In this document: positions 36,761-45,082 of the stretch, piece after piece | Position numbering within the stretch: the first letter of the stretch is position 1 | Layout of the letters: every line of letters starts with the position of its first letter | Assembly: GCF_009903625.1 (NCBI RefSeq) | Contig: NZ_CP047569.1 | Location: 1,458,501 to 1,522,500 of the forward strand | Source of the DNA: Microbulbifer sp. ALW1 | Lineage (GTDB): Bacteria > Pseudomonadota > Gammaproteobacteria > Pseudomonadales > Cellvibrionaceae | Direction: 5' to 3' | DNA length: 64,000 nucleotides | Made by a program: the position numbers and the translations under genes | The notes under the pieces: model-generated | What the model saw: the letters and a program-made list of their open reading frames with translations, nothing else | Database searches by the model: none | What the model was told of the DNA's origin: nothing

Positions 36761-37758
36761 TGCCTGCCAGGATGTTCCGACTGCCGCCAGCCCTGCTGGC
36801 GGCAGTGTTACTTGTGGCGGTCGCATTTTCGGTGATCACTGGTCCGGTAAATGCACAGGACGATGCAACCGTAGCGCCACCGGTGATTACGGAAAAAGAG
36901 AAAGCAGAAAATAAAGAAAAGCTGGCAGAGCTGGAAAAGCTCTCCGATGCGGCGGACAAGCTGGAAAAGCCACTTTATTCGCCCTTCATCGAACGCTATG
37001 TGCTGGATGAATTGAAACAGCTGCGGGTGGATATGGCCGCGCAGAAAGTCTCTCTCACCGAAAACATTGTCGACCGACAATTGAGCGCCGCCGACAAGGC
37101 CATCACCTACGCGACCGACACCATCACCTATTTCTTCTACCTGATTGCCGGCTTCAGCTCCCTGTTGGTGATCATGGGCTGGACCTCTATTCGCGATGTG
37201 AAAGAAAAGGTGCACACCCTCGCCAATCAGGAAATTTCCAGCCTGGTAGAGCAGTACGAAGAGCGCTTGCGCAGCATCGAAGAACAGCTGTCGGAAAAAA
37301 CCCAGCACATCGAAAACAACCGCGACGAAATCGAATTGACCCAGGAAATTCACTCGCTGTGGTTGCGTGCCGGTCGCGAACAGACCCCCAGCGGCAAAAT
37401 TGCGGTTTACGACCAGATCCTGAAGTTGCGCAAGGACGACGGCGAAGCGCTGACCTACAAGGCGGATGCGGTACTGGAACTGGACGAACCCCAGTGGGCC
37501 ATCAATCTGTGCCTGCAGGCGCTGCAGATCGACAACGAAAACGGCAACGCATACTACCAGCTGGCTTGCGCCTATGCCTATTTAGAGCAGTGGGAAGAGT
37601 CCATCGACTACCTGAAGAAAGCCCTGGATATTTCCTCGGCCTACCGCGATGAAGCGCTGGAAGACTCCGCATTTGATGGCCTGTACAACTCGGCAGAATT
37701 TACCGCACTGATGGGTATCCAGCCCGATGGCGCCACGCCTACACCAGGTAAACACTAA
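36760..37758 (+). CDS. TPR membrane protein coupled to the ectoine operon
   Basis: An exported or membrane protein with a signal peptide (about 1-30, ending VNAQ), a charged coiled-coil stretch (about 40-75), a transmembrane helix near 120-140 (TYFFYLIAGFSSLLVIMGW), a second coiled coil (about 150-195) and a C-terminal TPR-like domain of about three repeats. The TGATG overlap with ask_ect implies translational coupling; an in-frame ATG at 36748 is the alternative start. It is not a standard ectoine gene. A scaffold or osmosensing role is possible but purely contextual. Confidence 0.75.
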   Translation: MPARMFRLPPALLAAVLLVAVAFSVITGPVNAQDDATVAPPVITEKEKAENKEKLAELEKLSDAADKLEKPLYSPFIERYVLDELKQLRVDMAAQKVSLTENIVDRQLSAADKAITYATDTITYFFYLIAGFSSLLVIMGWTSIRDVKEKVHTLANQEISSLVEQYEERLRSIEEQLSEKTQHIENNRDEIELTQEIHSLWLRAGREQTPSGKIAVYDQILKLRKDDGEALTYKADAVLELDEPQWAINLCLQALQIDNENGNAYYQLACAYAYLEQWEESIDYLKKALDISSAYRDEALEDSAFDGLYNSAEFTALMGIQPDGATPTPGKH

Positions 37759-37842
37759 GCCCATTGCGATTGATAGATTTCATAAAAAGCATCGTTGTAG
37801 AAAACCAATAACGCATTAAAACAATATTTAGGGGGAGTATCC

Positions 37843-39261
37843 GTGCTGATCAGTTTCCTGTTTTTTCTGGCTTTGTTTGCCGCCGTAGGCATCAGCTCCT
37901 ACCGTAAAAGCCGCGGTACCAAAGAAGACTACTACCTCGCCAGCCAGGATATTTCGCCCATGCTGGTAGGCCTCTCAGCGGTGGCCACCAATAACAGCGG
38001 TTACATGTTTATCGGGGTTATCGGTTACACCTACGCTACAGGCCTGGCTTCCATCTGGCTGATGCTGGGCTGGATTCTGGGGGATTTTCTCGGCTCCCTG
38101 TGGATCCATAAAAATCTGCGACAGGCGGCAAAACACAGCGGTGAATCCAGTTACGCCGGTGTGCTGGCCTGCTGGCAGGGCACCCGTTTCGGTGCCTGGC
38201 AGAAGCTTGCCGGTATTCTCTCCTTATTATTTCTCCTCGCCTATGCCAGCGCGCAGCTGGTTGCCGGCAGTAAGGCGCTGTATGTGGTACTGGACCTGCC
38301 GATCTGGAGCGGGGCGGTCATCGGTGGCGTCATTGTTGCGGCCTATTGCCTTGCCGGCGGTATCCGTGCGTCCATCTGGACCGATGCGGCGCAGTCACTG
38401 GTGATGGTGGTGGCCATGGGCATACTGTTGTATGTGGCCACGCAATCTGTCGGAGGCCTGGGGGCCGCCTGGCAACAGATGGGGGAGGTCGAGGGCTTCC
38501 TGAACTGGTATCCACAGGACTTGCTGTTACCGGGGGTTGCCGGCGGCGTGCTGTTTGCGCTGAGCTGGCTGTTTGCCGGCATTTCTGTTGTCGGCCAGCC
38601 CCATGTGATGGTGCGCTTTATGGCCCTGAATGATTCCGGGCGCATGATCCAGGCGCGCTGCTGGTATTACCTCTGGTTCACGATTTTCTATTTCATGGCC
38701 ACGGGTGTGGGCATGTTGTCGCGCATTCTGTTGAACGATCCCGGTACCTTTGACGCGGAGCTGGCGCTACCGATGATGGCGATGGAATTATTGTCGCCGG
38801 TGTTGGTGGGTTTGATTCTTGCGGGGATTTTTGCGGCCACCATGTCGACGGCGGATTCGCTGGTACTCAGCTGCTCCGCGGCCCTTACCCATGACCTCCT
38901 GCCGCAACGCACGGAAAACACGCGCCTGCTGAAAATCGCTACGCTGGGTATAACGACCGCAGCGGTCGCCTGGGCGCTGTTAAACAAGCAGAGCGTGTTC
39001 AGCCTGGTGGTGATGAGCTGGTCCGCCCTGGCTTCGGCCTTTGCGCCGCTACTGATGGTGTTGGCCGCCGGCGGCAAACCTTCTCAGAAGCTGGCGATTG
39101 TGATGAGTGTACTGGGACTTGCCACCGCGCTGATCTGGCGCTGGCTGGGTTGGCATGCACATATTTACGAGGGCATGCCCGGGATTCTTATGGGACTCGT
39201 GGTCTACGCCGTGGGGCATTTTTTGGCTCGCGAGCCCGTGAGTCGCGCAGTGAATGCCTGA
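37843..39261 (+). CDS. Sodium:solute symporter (SSS family)
   Basis: Inner-membrane sodium-coupled transporter of the PutP/SSS family with about 13 helices. The sodium-site helix region SAVATNNSGYMFIGVIGYTYATG and the signature ILAGIFAATMSTADSLVLSCSAALTHDL are clear. GTG at 37843 is chosen since GGGGGAG lies 4 nt before it. Location right after the ectoine genes and the TPR protein suggests uptake of ectoine, proline or another compatible solute, but substrate cannot be read from the sequence. A hairpin terminator follows. Confidence 0.87.
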   Translation: MLISFLFFLALFAAVGISSYRKSRGTKEDYYLASQDISPMLVGLSAVATNNSGYMFIGVIGYTYATGLASIWLMLGWILGDFLGSLWIHKNLRQAAKHSGESSYAGVLACWQGTRFGAWQKLAGILSLLFLLAYASAQLVAGSKALYVVLDLPIWSGAVIGGVIVAAYCLAGGIRASIWTDAAQSLVMVVAMGILLYVATQSVGGLGAAWQQMGEVEGFLNWYPQDLLLPGVAGGVLFALSWLFAGISVVGQPHVMVRFMALNDSGRMIQARCWYYLWFTIFYFMATGVGMLSRILLNDPGTFDAELALPMMAMELLSPVLVGLILAGIFAATMSTADSLVLSCSAALTHDLLPQRTENTRLLKIATLGITTAAVAWALLNKQSVFSLVVMSWSALASAFAPLLMVLAAGGKPSQKLAIVMSVLGLATALIWRWLGWHAHIYEGMPGILMGLVVYAVGHFLAREPVSRAVNA

Positions 39262-39266
39262 ATACA

Positions 39267-39294
39267 AGAAACCCGGCACTAGGACCGGGTTTCT
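39267..39294. terminator. Hairpin terminator between symporter and yceI
   Basis: AGAAACCCGG (39267-39276) and CCGGGTTTCT (39285-39294) form a 10-bp stem with an 8-nt loop between convergent genes; A- and T-ends serve both strands weakly. Confidence 0.65.
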
Positions 39295-39333
39295 CGTCCA
39301 TCCTGTGAGACGGAAAGTGGTTTGGACGGAAGG

Positions 39334-39903
39334 TTACTGACGGATACCTTCCACATCCAGAATCATTTCAACGGTCTGGGAAGCCGGGCCCAGGTCGTAA
39401 TCGATGCCGAAGTCTTTCAGCTTGAACTCGGTCTTGCCGGTGAAGCCCTGACGGTAGCCGCCCCAGGGGTCCTTGCCGCCACCGATTTCGGTCACGTCGA
39501 TGGTGATCGGCTTGGTTACACCGTGCAGTGTCAGGTCGCCTTTCAGCAGTGCTTTGCCGTCGCCATTGGCTTCAAACGCGGTGCTTTTGAAGGTGGCGGT
39601 AGGGAACTTGTCCACGTTCAGGAAATCTTTGCCGCGCAGGTGCTTGTCGCGCTCCGCGTGGTTGCTGTTCAGGCTGGTGGTGTCCACGGTGACCTGCACG
39701 GAAGAGGCTTCCGGCTTGGCTTCATCGTAAACAAAGTTGCCATCGAATTTGTCGAAACGGCCGTACAGCCAGCTGTAACCCAGGTGCTTGATGCGGAACT
39801 GGACAAACGCGTGGGCGCCTTTGGTGTCGAATTTGTAGTCCGCTGCCTGGGCAGCAGTAGCGCCGATCAGGGAGGCGAACAACAGAACTGCGAGCTTTTT
39901 CAT
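39334..39903 (-). CDS. yceI: YceI-family periplasmic lipid-binding protein
   Basis: Periplasmic lipocalin-like protein that binds polyisoprenoid (for example octaprenyl pyrophosphate or ubiquinone-like) lipids. A clean signal peptide (MKKLAVLLFASLIGATAAQA) precedes YKFDTKGAHAFVQFRIKHLG, and SWLYGRFDKFDG, DVTEIGGGKDPWGGYRQGF and a C-terminal V-E-G strand follow, as in E. coli YceI. Length 189 residues. It is followed on the same strand after the cytochrome b561 gene, a pairing (cybB-yceI) common in proteobacteria; cybB is transcribed first, with a 45-nt gap. Confidence 0.94.
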   Translation of the reverse strand: MKKLAVLLFASLIGATAAQAADYKFDTKGAHAFVQFRIKHLGYSWLYGRFDKFDGNFVYDEAKPEASSVQVTVDTTSLNSNHAERDKHLRGKDFLNVDKFPTATFKSTAFEANGDGKALLKGDLTLHGVTKPITIDVTEIGGGKDPWGGYRQGFTGKTEFKLKDFGIDYDLGPASQTVEMILDVEGIRQ

Positions 39904-39948
39904 AATCTCTTCCTGCGAGTGGGTTAAAATTTTCGGTTAAAACTTGAG

Positions 39949-40563
39949 CTAATTTGTTCGCGGGCCGAGGCCCAGCATTTTTTTCAGGGTGCTATCCCGA
40001 TTGACGAAGTGGTGCTTGAAAGCCGCAAGGCCATGCAATAACACCAGACCCATCAAACTCCACGCCAGCCACTTGTGGATAAGTCCAGCCACATCTTCCT
40101 GGTTCTCCAGCCCATCGAGGGTCGCCGGGACACTGAACCAGTTGAACACCTCGATCGCGCGTCCATCCGCAGTACTGATCAGATAGCCGGAAACTGAAAT
40201 CGCCAGCAGCAGCCCATAAATGATCCAGTGGGCTGCACCGGCAGCCCGTTGCTGCCAGCGCGGGGCCGGTTCCGGCGACGGGTTCACATTCAGCCAGCGC
40301 CACAGTAAGCGGAGCAACAACAGGATTAACAGCAGGATACCCACTGACTTGTGGATATCCGGCCCCTGGCGATACCAGGGCTCGTAATAAGACAACCCGC
40401 GCATCCACCAGCCAAGGGCAAACATACCGATGATGGCGGGTGCCATCAGCCAGTGGAAGGCGACGGCGATCCAGCCGTAATGGGATTCACTGTTGCGGGT
40501 CTGCACTTCGGACTCCGTCGGTGTCTGCCAGGGGGTGCCCAGGGGTTGTCGAATGGCAGGCAT
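39949..40563 (-). CDS. Cytochrome b561
   Basis: Four-helix di-haem b inner-membrane protein, probably moving electrons from ubiquinol to a periplasmic or membrane acceptor. Haem ligands are likely the His in VAFHWLMA, DIHKSVG, AAHWIIYG and LIHKWLAW. LHGLAAFKHHFVNRDSTLKKML is the typical C-terminal end. Helices lie at about 36-51, 75-90, 112-128 and 165-180. The N-terminal 25 residues are an extra Pro/Thr-rich stretch; no better start is visible. It is the promoter-proximal gene before yceI. Confidence 0.92.
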   Translation of the reverse strand: MPAIRQPLGTPWQTPTESEVQTRNSESHYGWIAVAFHWLMAPAIIGMFALGWWMRGLSYYEPWYRQGPDIHKSVGILLLILLLLRLLWRWLNVNPSPEPAPRWQQRAAGAAHWIIYGLLLAISVSGYLISTADGRAIEVFNWFSVPATLDGLENQEDVAGLIHKWLAWSLMGLVLLHGLAAFKHHFVNRDSTLKKMLGLGPRTN

Positions 40564-40664
40564 TATAAAAATTTTATGGCGCGGTAATAGCGCAAAAAGC
40601 CGGCGCTATTTTTCGAAAAAATCGCACAGGATGCAATTACTACAGGCTATGGGCCGGAAAGGTG

Positions 40665-40699
40665 TAGGGGAAGGCATAGGGGAAGGCATAGGGGAAGCA
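40665..40699. repeat. Three tandem 12-bp purine repeats
   Basis: TAGGGGAAGGCA at 40665 and 40677, then an 11-nt version at 40689. It lies between the cytochrome b561 start and the unknown gene at 40726. Confidence 0.7.
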
Positions 40700-40725
40700 G
40701 AGAGGAAAGCTGGAGATGTAAGGCG

Positions 40726-41427
40726 TCAGTGATGGCTGGCGTGCTGGCGCTCGGCGGCGTTGAGGACTTTGCCCAACAGGCTGGGGTCCAGCTGGCTGCG
40801 ATCGCTGAGCTGGTGGGTCAACCAGTTCAGGTCGTGGGGTTGTTGGTCGCTCTCCTTGCCGTTTTCCATCGCGATCTGTTCCAGTTGCCAGATGACATCC
40901 AACAGCAGATCGGGAGCCAGGGCCTGTTCCTCGTCCTCGGTGAACAGGTGATTTTCCAGGCGATCCAGGTCCCGGCGTTTGACCACCAGCTCGGCGTAGT
41001 TGGGATACCAGCGACTGCTGAAGGGTTCGGGACGGCGGCTGAAATCGAAGGTGATGCGCAGGCGGTTGCCGTCGCTATCTTGCAGAACCGGCGTGTCGTT
41101 CTCTTCCGCGGGTAGTGCGGGGTGGTGGCGCAGTATGCCGACGATGGCACGCCAGTCGCTGCTGTGTTCCGGGCAGAGGCGCAGGGGGTGTTCGAGTTCG
41201 GTGTTGGGGGCGCCGGGTCGGTCGATGTAGGCGAGTTGCTGGCCGGGGCGGTACCAGTAGAGGTCCAGTTTGTGTTCCGCGGCCAGGCGGGCGAGGTCGT
41301 CGCTGGTGAGGGGTTCTTCAGACAGGGCGCTGAGGTGGTCGACGGCCTGCTGTACGCTGAGCCAGCGCCGCATATGGAAGGGTTTACTACCTGATTTCCC
41401 CGTTTTACTACTAGCCGCCGCTGCCAT
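40726..41427 (-). CDS. Conserved-looking protein of unknown function
   Basis: A 233-residue soluble protein; no family recognised. The N-terminal part (MRRWLSVQQAVDHLSALSEE, then LTSDDLARLAAEHKLDLYWY) looks like a helix-turn-helix of the kind seen in small phage-type regulators and excisionases. The middle contains FDFSRRPEPFSSRWYPNYAE, and the C-terminus is acidic and ends in a His-rich HASHH. The ATG at 41427 has GGGAAG about 10 nt before it; a second ATG at 41373 begins exactly at the helix-turn-helix. It lies downstream of corA, separated by repeat E. A DNA-binding role is only a guess. Confidence 0.6.
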   Translation of the reverse strand: MAAAASSKTGKSGSKPFHMRRWLSVQQAVDHLSALSEEPLTSDDLARLAAEHKLDLYWYRPGQQLAYIDRPGAPNTELEHPLRLCPEHSSDWRAIVGILRHHPALPAEENDTPVLQDSDGNRLRITFDFSRRPEPFSSRWYPNYAELVVKRRDLDRLENHLFTEDEEQALAPDLLLDVIWQLEQIAMENGKESDQQPHDLNWLTHQLSDRSQLDPSLLGKVLNAAERQHASHH

Positions 41428-41549
41428 TGTTGCTTTGCTTCCCTATCGAGTTTTTACCCATAAAAGGTTAGCAGCTGGCGGTGAATTTGGTGGACTTCTG
41501 GACGTTGGATACAAGTGAACTGTTGTAGCAGGATATGTGGCGGCGATGC

Positions 41550-41647
41550 TACCGGGTAGGCCCCTGCGAGACACGCCGTGAACCCATCCATGGGGGCTCT
41601 TCTGCGAGGTCCCTCTCGCAGAAGGTCTCGCAGGGGCCTACCCGGTA
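41550..41647. repeat. Nested-palindrome repeat, copy E (plus orientation)
   Basis: Outer arms 41550-41571 and 41626-41647 pair perfectly over 22 bases. The inner hairpin 41599-41624 is CTTCTGCGAG-GTCCCT-CTCGCAGAAG. The core GTGAACCCATCCATGGGGGC is intact. It is the only full copy without a partner, and lies 33 nt beyond the corA stop. Confidence 0.9.
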
Positions 41648-41679
41648 TCATCGCCTTCGCGTCGAAGTCATGTAGTTTT

Positions 41680-42633
41680 TTATAACCACCCTTTCTTCTT
41701 GAAATACAAATAGGGCGCCATTCCCGCCATCAGCATCAGGCCCAGCGCCCAGGGGTAGCCAAGCAACCATTGCAACTCCGGCATATGGTCGAAGTTCATG
41801 CCATAGATACTGGCGACCATGGTGGGGGGCAGGAAGACTACGGCGGCGATGGAGAAGATTTTGATGATCTTGTTCTGTTCGATACTGATAAAGCCCTGGG
41901 TAGAGTCCATCAGGAAGTTGATCTTTTCGAACAGGAAGGTGGTGTGGGACATCAGGGTGTCGATGTCGCGCAGTATGCCCCAGCAGGTTTCGCGCAGTTC
42001 CGGGTCGTCTTTCAGGTGGCGCTGGAGGAAGGCGATGGAGCGCTGGGTGTCCATCAGGCAGAGGCGGATTTTTCCGTTGGAGTCTTCCAGTTTGGCGAGG
42101 TGGTCGATGGCTTCTTCCAGGTCGGCTTCTTCATCTTCCAGTACCAGATGGCTGACTTCGCCCAGTTTCAGGTAGTTGTCTTCCAGGGCGTCGGCGAGGT
42201 TTTCGACTTTCTGATCGAACAGCAGGGTCAGCAGCTCCTGGGCGTTGTGGGCTTCGACCTGGTTGCGGCGGGCGCGCATGCGCAGCAGGCGGAAGTCGGC
42301 CAGTTCGCTTTCGCGCACGGTGATGAGCCGCTGGGGCTGGAGGATGAAGGCGACGGTGGCGGTGTCGTGACGGCCTTCGCTCTGGGTGAGGTAGAGGGAG
42401 TGCACGTGGATGCCGGCGGCGTCCACAAAAAAGCGGGCGGAGGATTCCAGTTCTTCGACGTCTTCGGATTCGGGCAGCTCGGTGCGCAGTAGCTGTTCCA
42501 GCAGGTCGCGCTCGTTTTCTTCCGGGTCCTGCAGGTCGATCCAGGCCGAGTCGGAGAGGTCCTGGCTGCGGTAATCGCTACCGGCGTAGGTTTCTTTTAT
42601 TTTGCCGCGCTGGATTTCAAACAGTCTCAGCAT
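41680..42633 (-). CDS. corA: Magnesium/cobalt transporter CorA
   Basis: Pentameric inner-membrane channel for Mg2+ and Co2+ uptake. The long cytoplasmic part (about 1-250) ends in the extended stalk helix, followed by the first transmembrane helix (IFSIAAVVFLPPTMVASI), the GMN signature in IYGMNFDHMPEL and the second helix, ending YLYFKKKGWL. Length is 317 residues, as expected. It is transcribed towards repeat E; the upstream 127 nt hold no evident magnesium-leader structure. Confidence 0.95.
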   Translation of the reverse strand: MLRLFEIQRGKIKETYAGSDYRSQDLSDSAWIDLQDPEENERDLLEQLLRTELPESEDVEELESSARFFVDAAGIHVHSLYLTQSEGRHDTATVAFILQPQRLITVRESELADFRLLRMRARRNQVEAHNAQELLTLLFDQKVENLADALEDNYLKLGEVSHLVLEDEEADLEEAIDHLAKLEDSNGKIRLCLMDTQRSIAFLQRHLKDDPELRETCWGILRDIDTLMSHTTFLFEKINFLMDSTQGFISIEQNKIIKIFSIAAVVFLPPTMVASIYGMNFDHMPELQWLLGYPWALGLMLMAGMAPYLYFKKKGWL

Positions 42634-42760
42634 TACCGCTTCCTTGATCTGGGGTTTTGCCGAGGCGATGGCCCCGGGGAGTCTGGGGCATGGTGTCAGT
42701 GTGCTGGCAACAAATCAATTGCCGCCACGCTCCGGTGGCGGCTTGGATGAAGATTTTAGC

Positions 42761-43198
42761 CTACAGCCACATGGGCAGTTGCGCGCGAATCTGCTCGGTA
42801 TCGCAGGTGGTCAGGTTTTTGCGGGACTCGCCGGCGATGGTGGCCAGGCAGGGGGAAGACATGGACTGCCGCAGGCTGCCGGCCATGGAGGGTTCCGCGA
42901 CAATATACAGACGGTCGAAGCGACCCTGCTGCCGCCCCTGTTCCAGGGTGTGGGCGATATCGCGGGCGAATTTTTGTGCGCCCTGTTTGCGCAGGTTGGT
43001 GGGCTCCGACATGGCGTGGCGGCCGAGGCCGTTGCTGTCGAAGGCTCTGCCGGGGGCGTCGCTGAGCAGCTCCTGCCCTTTCATGCGGCCTTCCGGGTAA
43101 ACAAGGGATTCTATTTCGTTGAGTGTGCCCGCGCGTTTTTCCGCCTCAAACACGCGTGCGTGAGTATGGTTGGCTACCAGAACCCAGGCTTTTGACAT
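42761..43198 (-). CDS. Host-attachment family protein
   Basis: A 145-residue protein of the family named for host attachment (PF10116-type), found in many free-living proteobacteria. The family features AWVLVANHTHARVFEAEKR, the central FARDIAHTLEQGRQQGRFDR and LYIVAEPSMAGSLRQSM are present. The cellular role is not established; the name comes from plant-associated relatives and does not mean this strain has a host. It is encoded upstream of corA on the same strand with a 127-nt gap and is probably a separate unit. Confidence 0.8.
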   Translation of the reverse strand: MSKAWVLVANHTHARVFEAEKRAGTLNEIESLVYPEGRMKGQELLSDAPGRAFDSNGLGRHAMSEPTNLRKQGAQKFARDIAHTLEQGRQQGRFDRLYIVAEPSMAGSLRQSMSSPCLATIAGESRKNLTTCDTEQIRAQLPMWL

Positions 43199-43388
43199 GG
43201 TCGTTTACCTCTGTTTTTTCTGCGTATTACCGCATGGGGTTTACCACTGAATGGTAGGCCGGAAGCAGTCGTGTTCCTAGGCGATACACGGCTCGCACTT
43301 GGGTTGCGGCTCACTATCATTGCTGCAAAGCACAGAGTTTATCGCCGGGTTTGTCGCCAGGCGTAAGGTTTGCAGTGGGAGGTGTGAG

Positions 43389-43805
43389 ATGAAAGTCGAA
43401 CAAGCCATGCACCGGGGAGTCACCTGGTGCTCACCGGATACGCCGCTGCAGGAAGTAGCACAGTTGCTGCGGGATCACGATGTGGGCGCCATTCCGGTGG
43501 GCGAAAATGACCGGCTGATCGGAATGGTCACAGACCGGGATATAGCCTGCCGTGCGGTGGCCGAGGGCTGGGACCTGCGCAATAAATGCGCCCGCGACGT
43601 GATGACAGAAAACATTGAATACTGCTACGCCGATGAAAATATGGAGCAGGCGATCGAGCACATGGAGCATATGCAGATCCGCCGCTTGCCGGTGGTGGAT
43701 GGGGCACGGCGCATGGTGGGTATGTTGAGTATGGGAGATATTTCCCATTCTGTGAACGACGACAGCTGTCACCGCTACGCCGCGGCCGTTTCCGCCCATC
43801 ACTAG
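43389..43805 (+). CDS. CBS-domain protein
   Basis: A small protein made of two CBS repeats (about 8-60 and 72-125) forming one Bateman module that likely senses adenine nucleotides. Repeat signatures are GAIPVGENDRLIGMVTDRDI and IRRLPVVDGARRMVGMLSMG. The ATG at 43389 is chosen because GGGAGGTG lies 5 nt before it, though the frame is open from 43299. Length is 138 residues. Such stand-alone proteins often tune another enzyme; no partner is evident here. A minus-strand terminator lies 18 nt after its stop. Confidence 0.9.
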   Translation: MKVEQAMHRGVTWCSPDTPLQEVAQLLRDHDVGAIPVGENDRLIGMVTDRDIACRAVAEGWDLRNKCARDVMTENIEYCYADENMEQAIEHMEHMQIRRLPVVDGARRMVGMLSMGDISHSVNDDSCHRYAAAVSAHH

Positions 43806-43822
43806 GGCGGGAGCCGACCGCT

Positions 43823-43843
43823 AAAAAAGTGCATCCTTGCACT
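43823..43843 (-). terminator. Minus-strand terminator facing the CBS gene
   Basis: Read on the minus strand: AGTGCA-AGGA-TGCACT followed by TTTTTT. No annotated minus-strand gene lies upstream, which implies a short RNA. Confidence 0.65.
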
Positions 43844-44005
43844 CTCAAACGCCAGCCGGTGGGCGTATAACACCGGCTTGTCCCTGGGTTTAGAGATGCG
43901 GTTTAACCCGATGGAAAGCGCGTCCATGCGCTGCGTACTCGAAGCGCGCGTTTGGCGTCCGCCTGTGAAACCGGGCGCCTGCGCAGTCGAAACCTTGTCC
44001 TTACT
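43823..44005 (-). ncRNA. Possible Rsm-like small RNA on the minus strand
   Basis: The interval ends in the terminator at 43823-43843 and carries five GGA motifs on the minus strand. Three lie in hairpin loops: GGC-GGAC-GCC, AGCGC-ATGGAC-GCGCT (43917-43932) and the terminator loop AGGA. A further hairpin GCCGGTG/CACCGGC occupies 43855-43877. No GacA box was found upstream and the 5' end is unknown, so this is weaker than the other two candidates. Confidence 0.38.
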
Positions 44006-44116
44006 TGGTTAGCTATCTGGCTATTTACTTGCCTATTTACCTTCTACCTATCTATGCACCTGTGCCGTCAGACCCGTGGCCGCCCGGGCTGGCAGCTTTA
44101 TATCAAAAATAAACAT

Positions 44117-44137
44117 AAATGCGAATACTTATCATTT
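44117..44137. promoter_or_regulatory. Candidate Fur box
   Basis: AAATGCGAATACTTATCATT resembles the Fur consensus (hexamer-type GATAAT units and a TTATCATT end) and lies in an AT-rich promoter about 85 nt before the gene at 44219. Confidence 0.45.
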
Positions 44138-44218
44138 AATATTGTGAGGTTTGTCGTCATCGGTTTGTCATGCAACGTACATAGACTGCCGTTCAATGAC
44201 CGCTGACTACATTGCCCG

Positions 44219-45082
44219 ATGACCCCGCTCTTCTTTACCGACCGCAAAGTGCACCTGGCCGTGCTGGCGCTTCTTGTCGCCGTCGGGGTGGCACTGTGTC
44301 TTTTGCTTTCCGCTCAAGAGGGCAAGGTGCCGGAGACCGGCTACTACCATCTCTATCAGTGTGAAACCCGAGGGCCGGCGAAAGCGGCTGCTGGTGAGGG
44401 CAAGCTGTTTTCGATATTGCTGGTTTCCTCCTCACATGCCCGGGAAATTGCCGATAACCTCTGCAAAAGTCCGGCGATGGGATGGCACTACGCCGGCGTG
44501 CAGGTTTCATGGAAGCCCCGCAGTCACCTGGCGGCCGAGGATATTTTGAGTGAGGCCTATGACCTGATCTGGAGTCGCACCCATTCAATGGCGGGATTGC
44601 TTCCCGAGTACGGGGATTACTATGAGCCGTTGCTGCGTTACGACCAGTACCGTGTTTACTGGTTTAGTCGTGGAGCCGAACCGGAATTAACCGCGGAATA
44701 CTTTCACGGCAAACGCATTGGCCTACTCAACGATAAGTTGAGCCACACCCTGTATCTGTTGCCACTGGCATCGCTCAAGGATGCCGGGATCGAGTTCAGT
44801 GCGGAAAACCTGGTTTATTTCGACGATGCCGTGAGCCTGTACCAGGCCTTCGCGCGGGATGAACTGGATTTGGTGAGTGGCGGTGACTATGTACAGCAGG
44901 ACCTGGATATCCCGCTCTCCCGCACCCTGATTTCCGGTGACGCTAACGCCGCGACCCTGTTTGTCAGACGCAAGCGCGCCCCTGGTATCGAGTGCGCGCT
45001 GGTGGCCGCCTTCAACGGGTTTGCCAACGATTATCTACAGGGGCAGCGGGTGTTTGAGGGAGGAGAGCACTGTGCTCCCTGA
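44219..45082 (+). CDS. Membrane-anchored periplasmic binding-like protein
   Basis: An N-terminal hydrophobic anchor (about 13-31) is followed by a ~250-residue domain that reads like a type-2 periplasmic binding protein: LFSILLVSSSHAREIADN, EYFHGKRIGLLND, SLKDAGIEFSAENLVYFDD and FARDELDLVSGGDYVQ, similar to SBP_bac_3 or PhnD-type folds. The ligand is unknown. It overlaps the next gene by 11 nt, and that gene encodes a membrane-tethered regulator, so this is probably its ligand-sensing partner and not a transporter subunit; no permease gene is near. The upstream region has a Fur-like site. Confidence 0.68.
   Translation: MTPLFFTDRKVHLAVLALLVAVGVALCLLLSAQEGKVPETGYYHLYQCETRGPAKAAAGEGKLFSILLVSSSHAREIADNLCKSPAMGWHYAGVQVSWKPRSHLAAEDILSEAYDLIWSRTHSMAGLLPEYGDYYEPLLRYDQYRVYWFSRGAEPELTAEYFHGKRIGLLNDKLSHTLYLLPLASLKDAGIEFSAENLVYFDDAVSLYQAFARDELDLVSGGDYVQQDLDIPLSRTLISGDANAATLFVRRKRAPGIECALVAAFNGFANDYLQGQRVFEGGEHCAP

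Noticed and set aside
35276..36826. 516-codon minus-strand frame antisense to the aspartokinase
   Set aside because: Long open antisense frames are expected in GC-rich coding DNA; its product has no recognisable domain.
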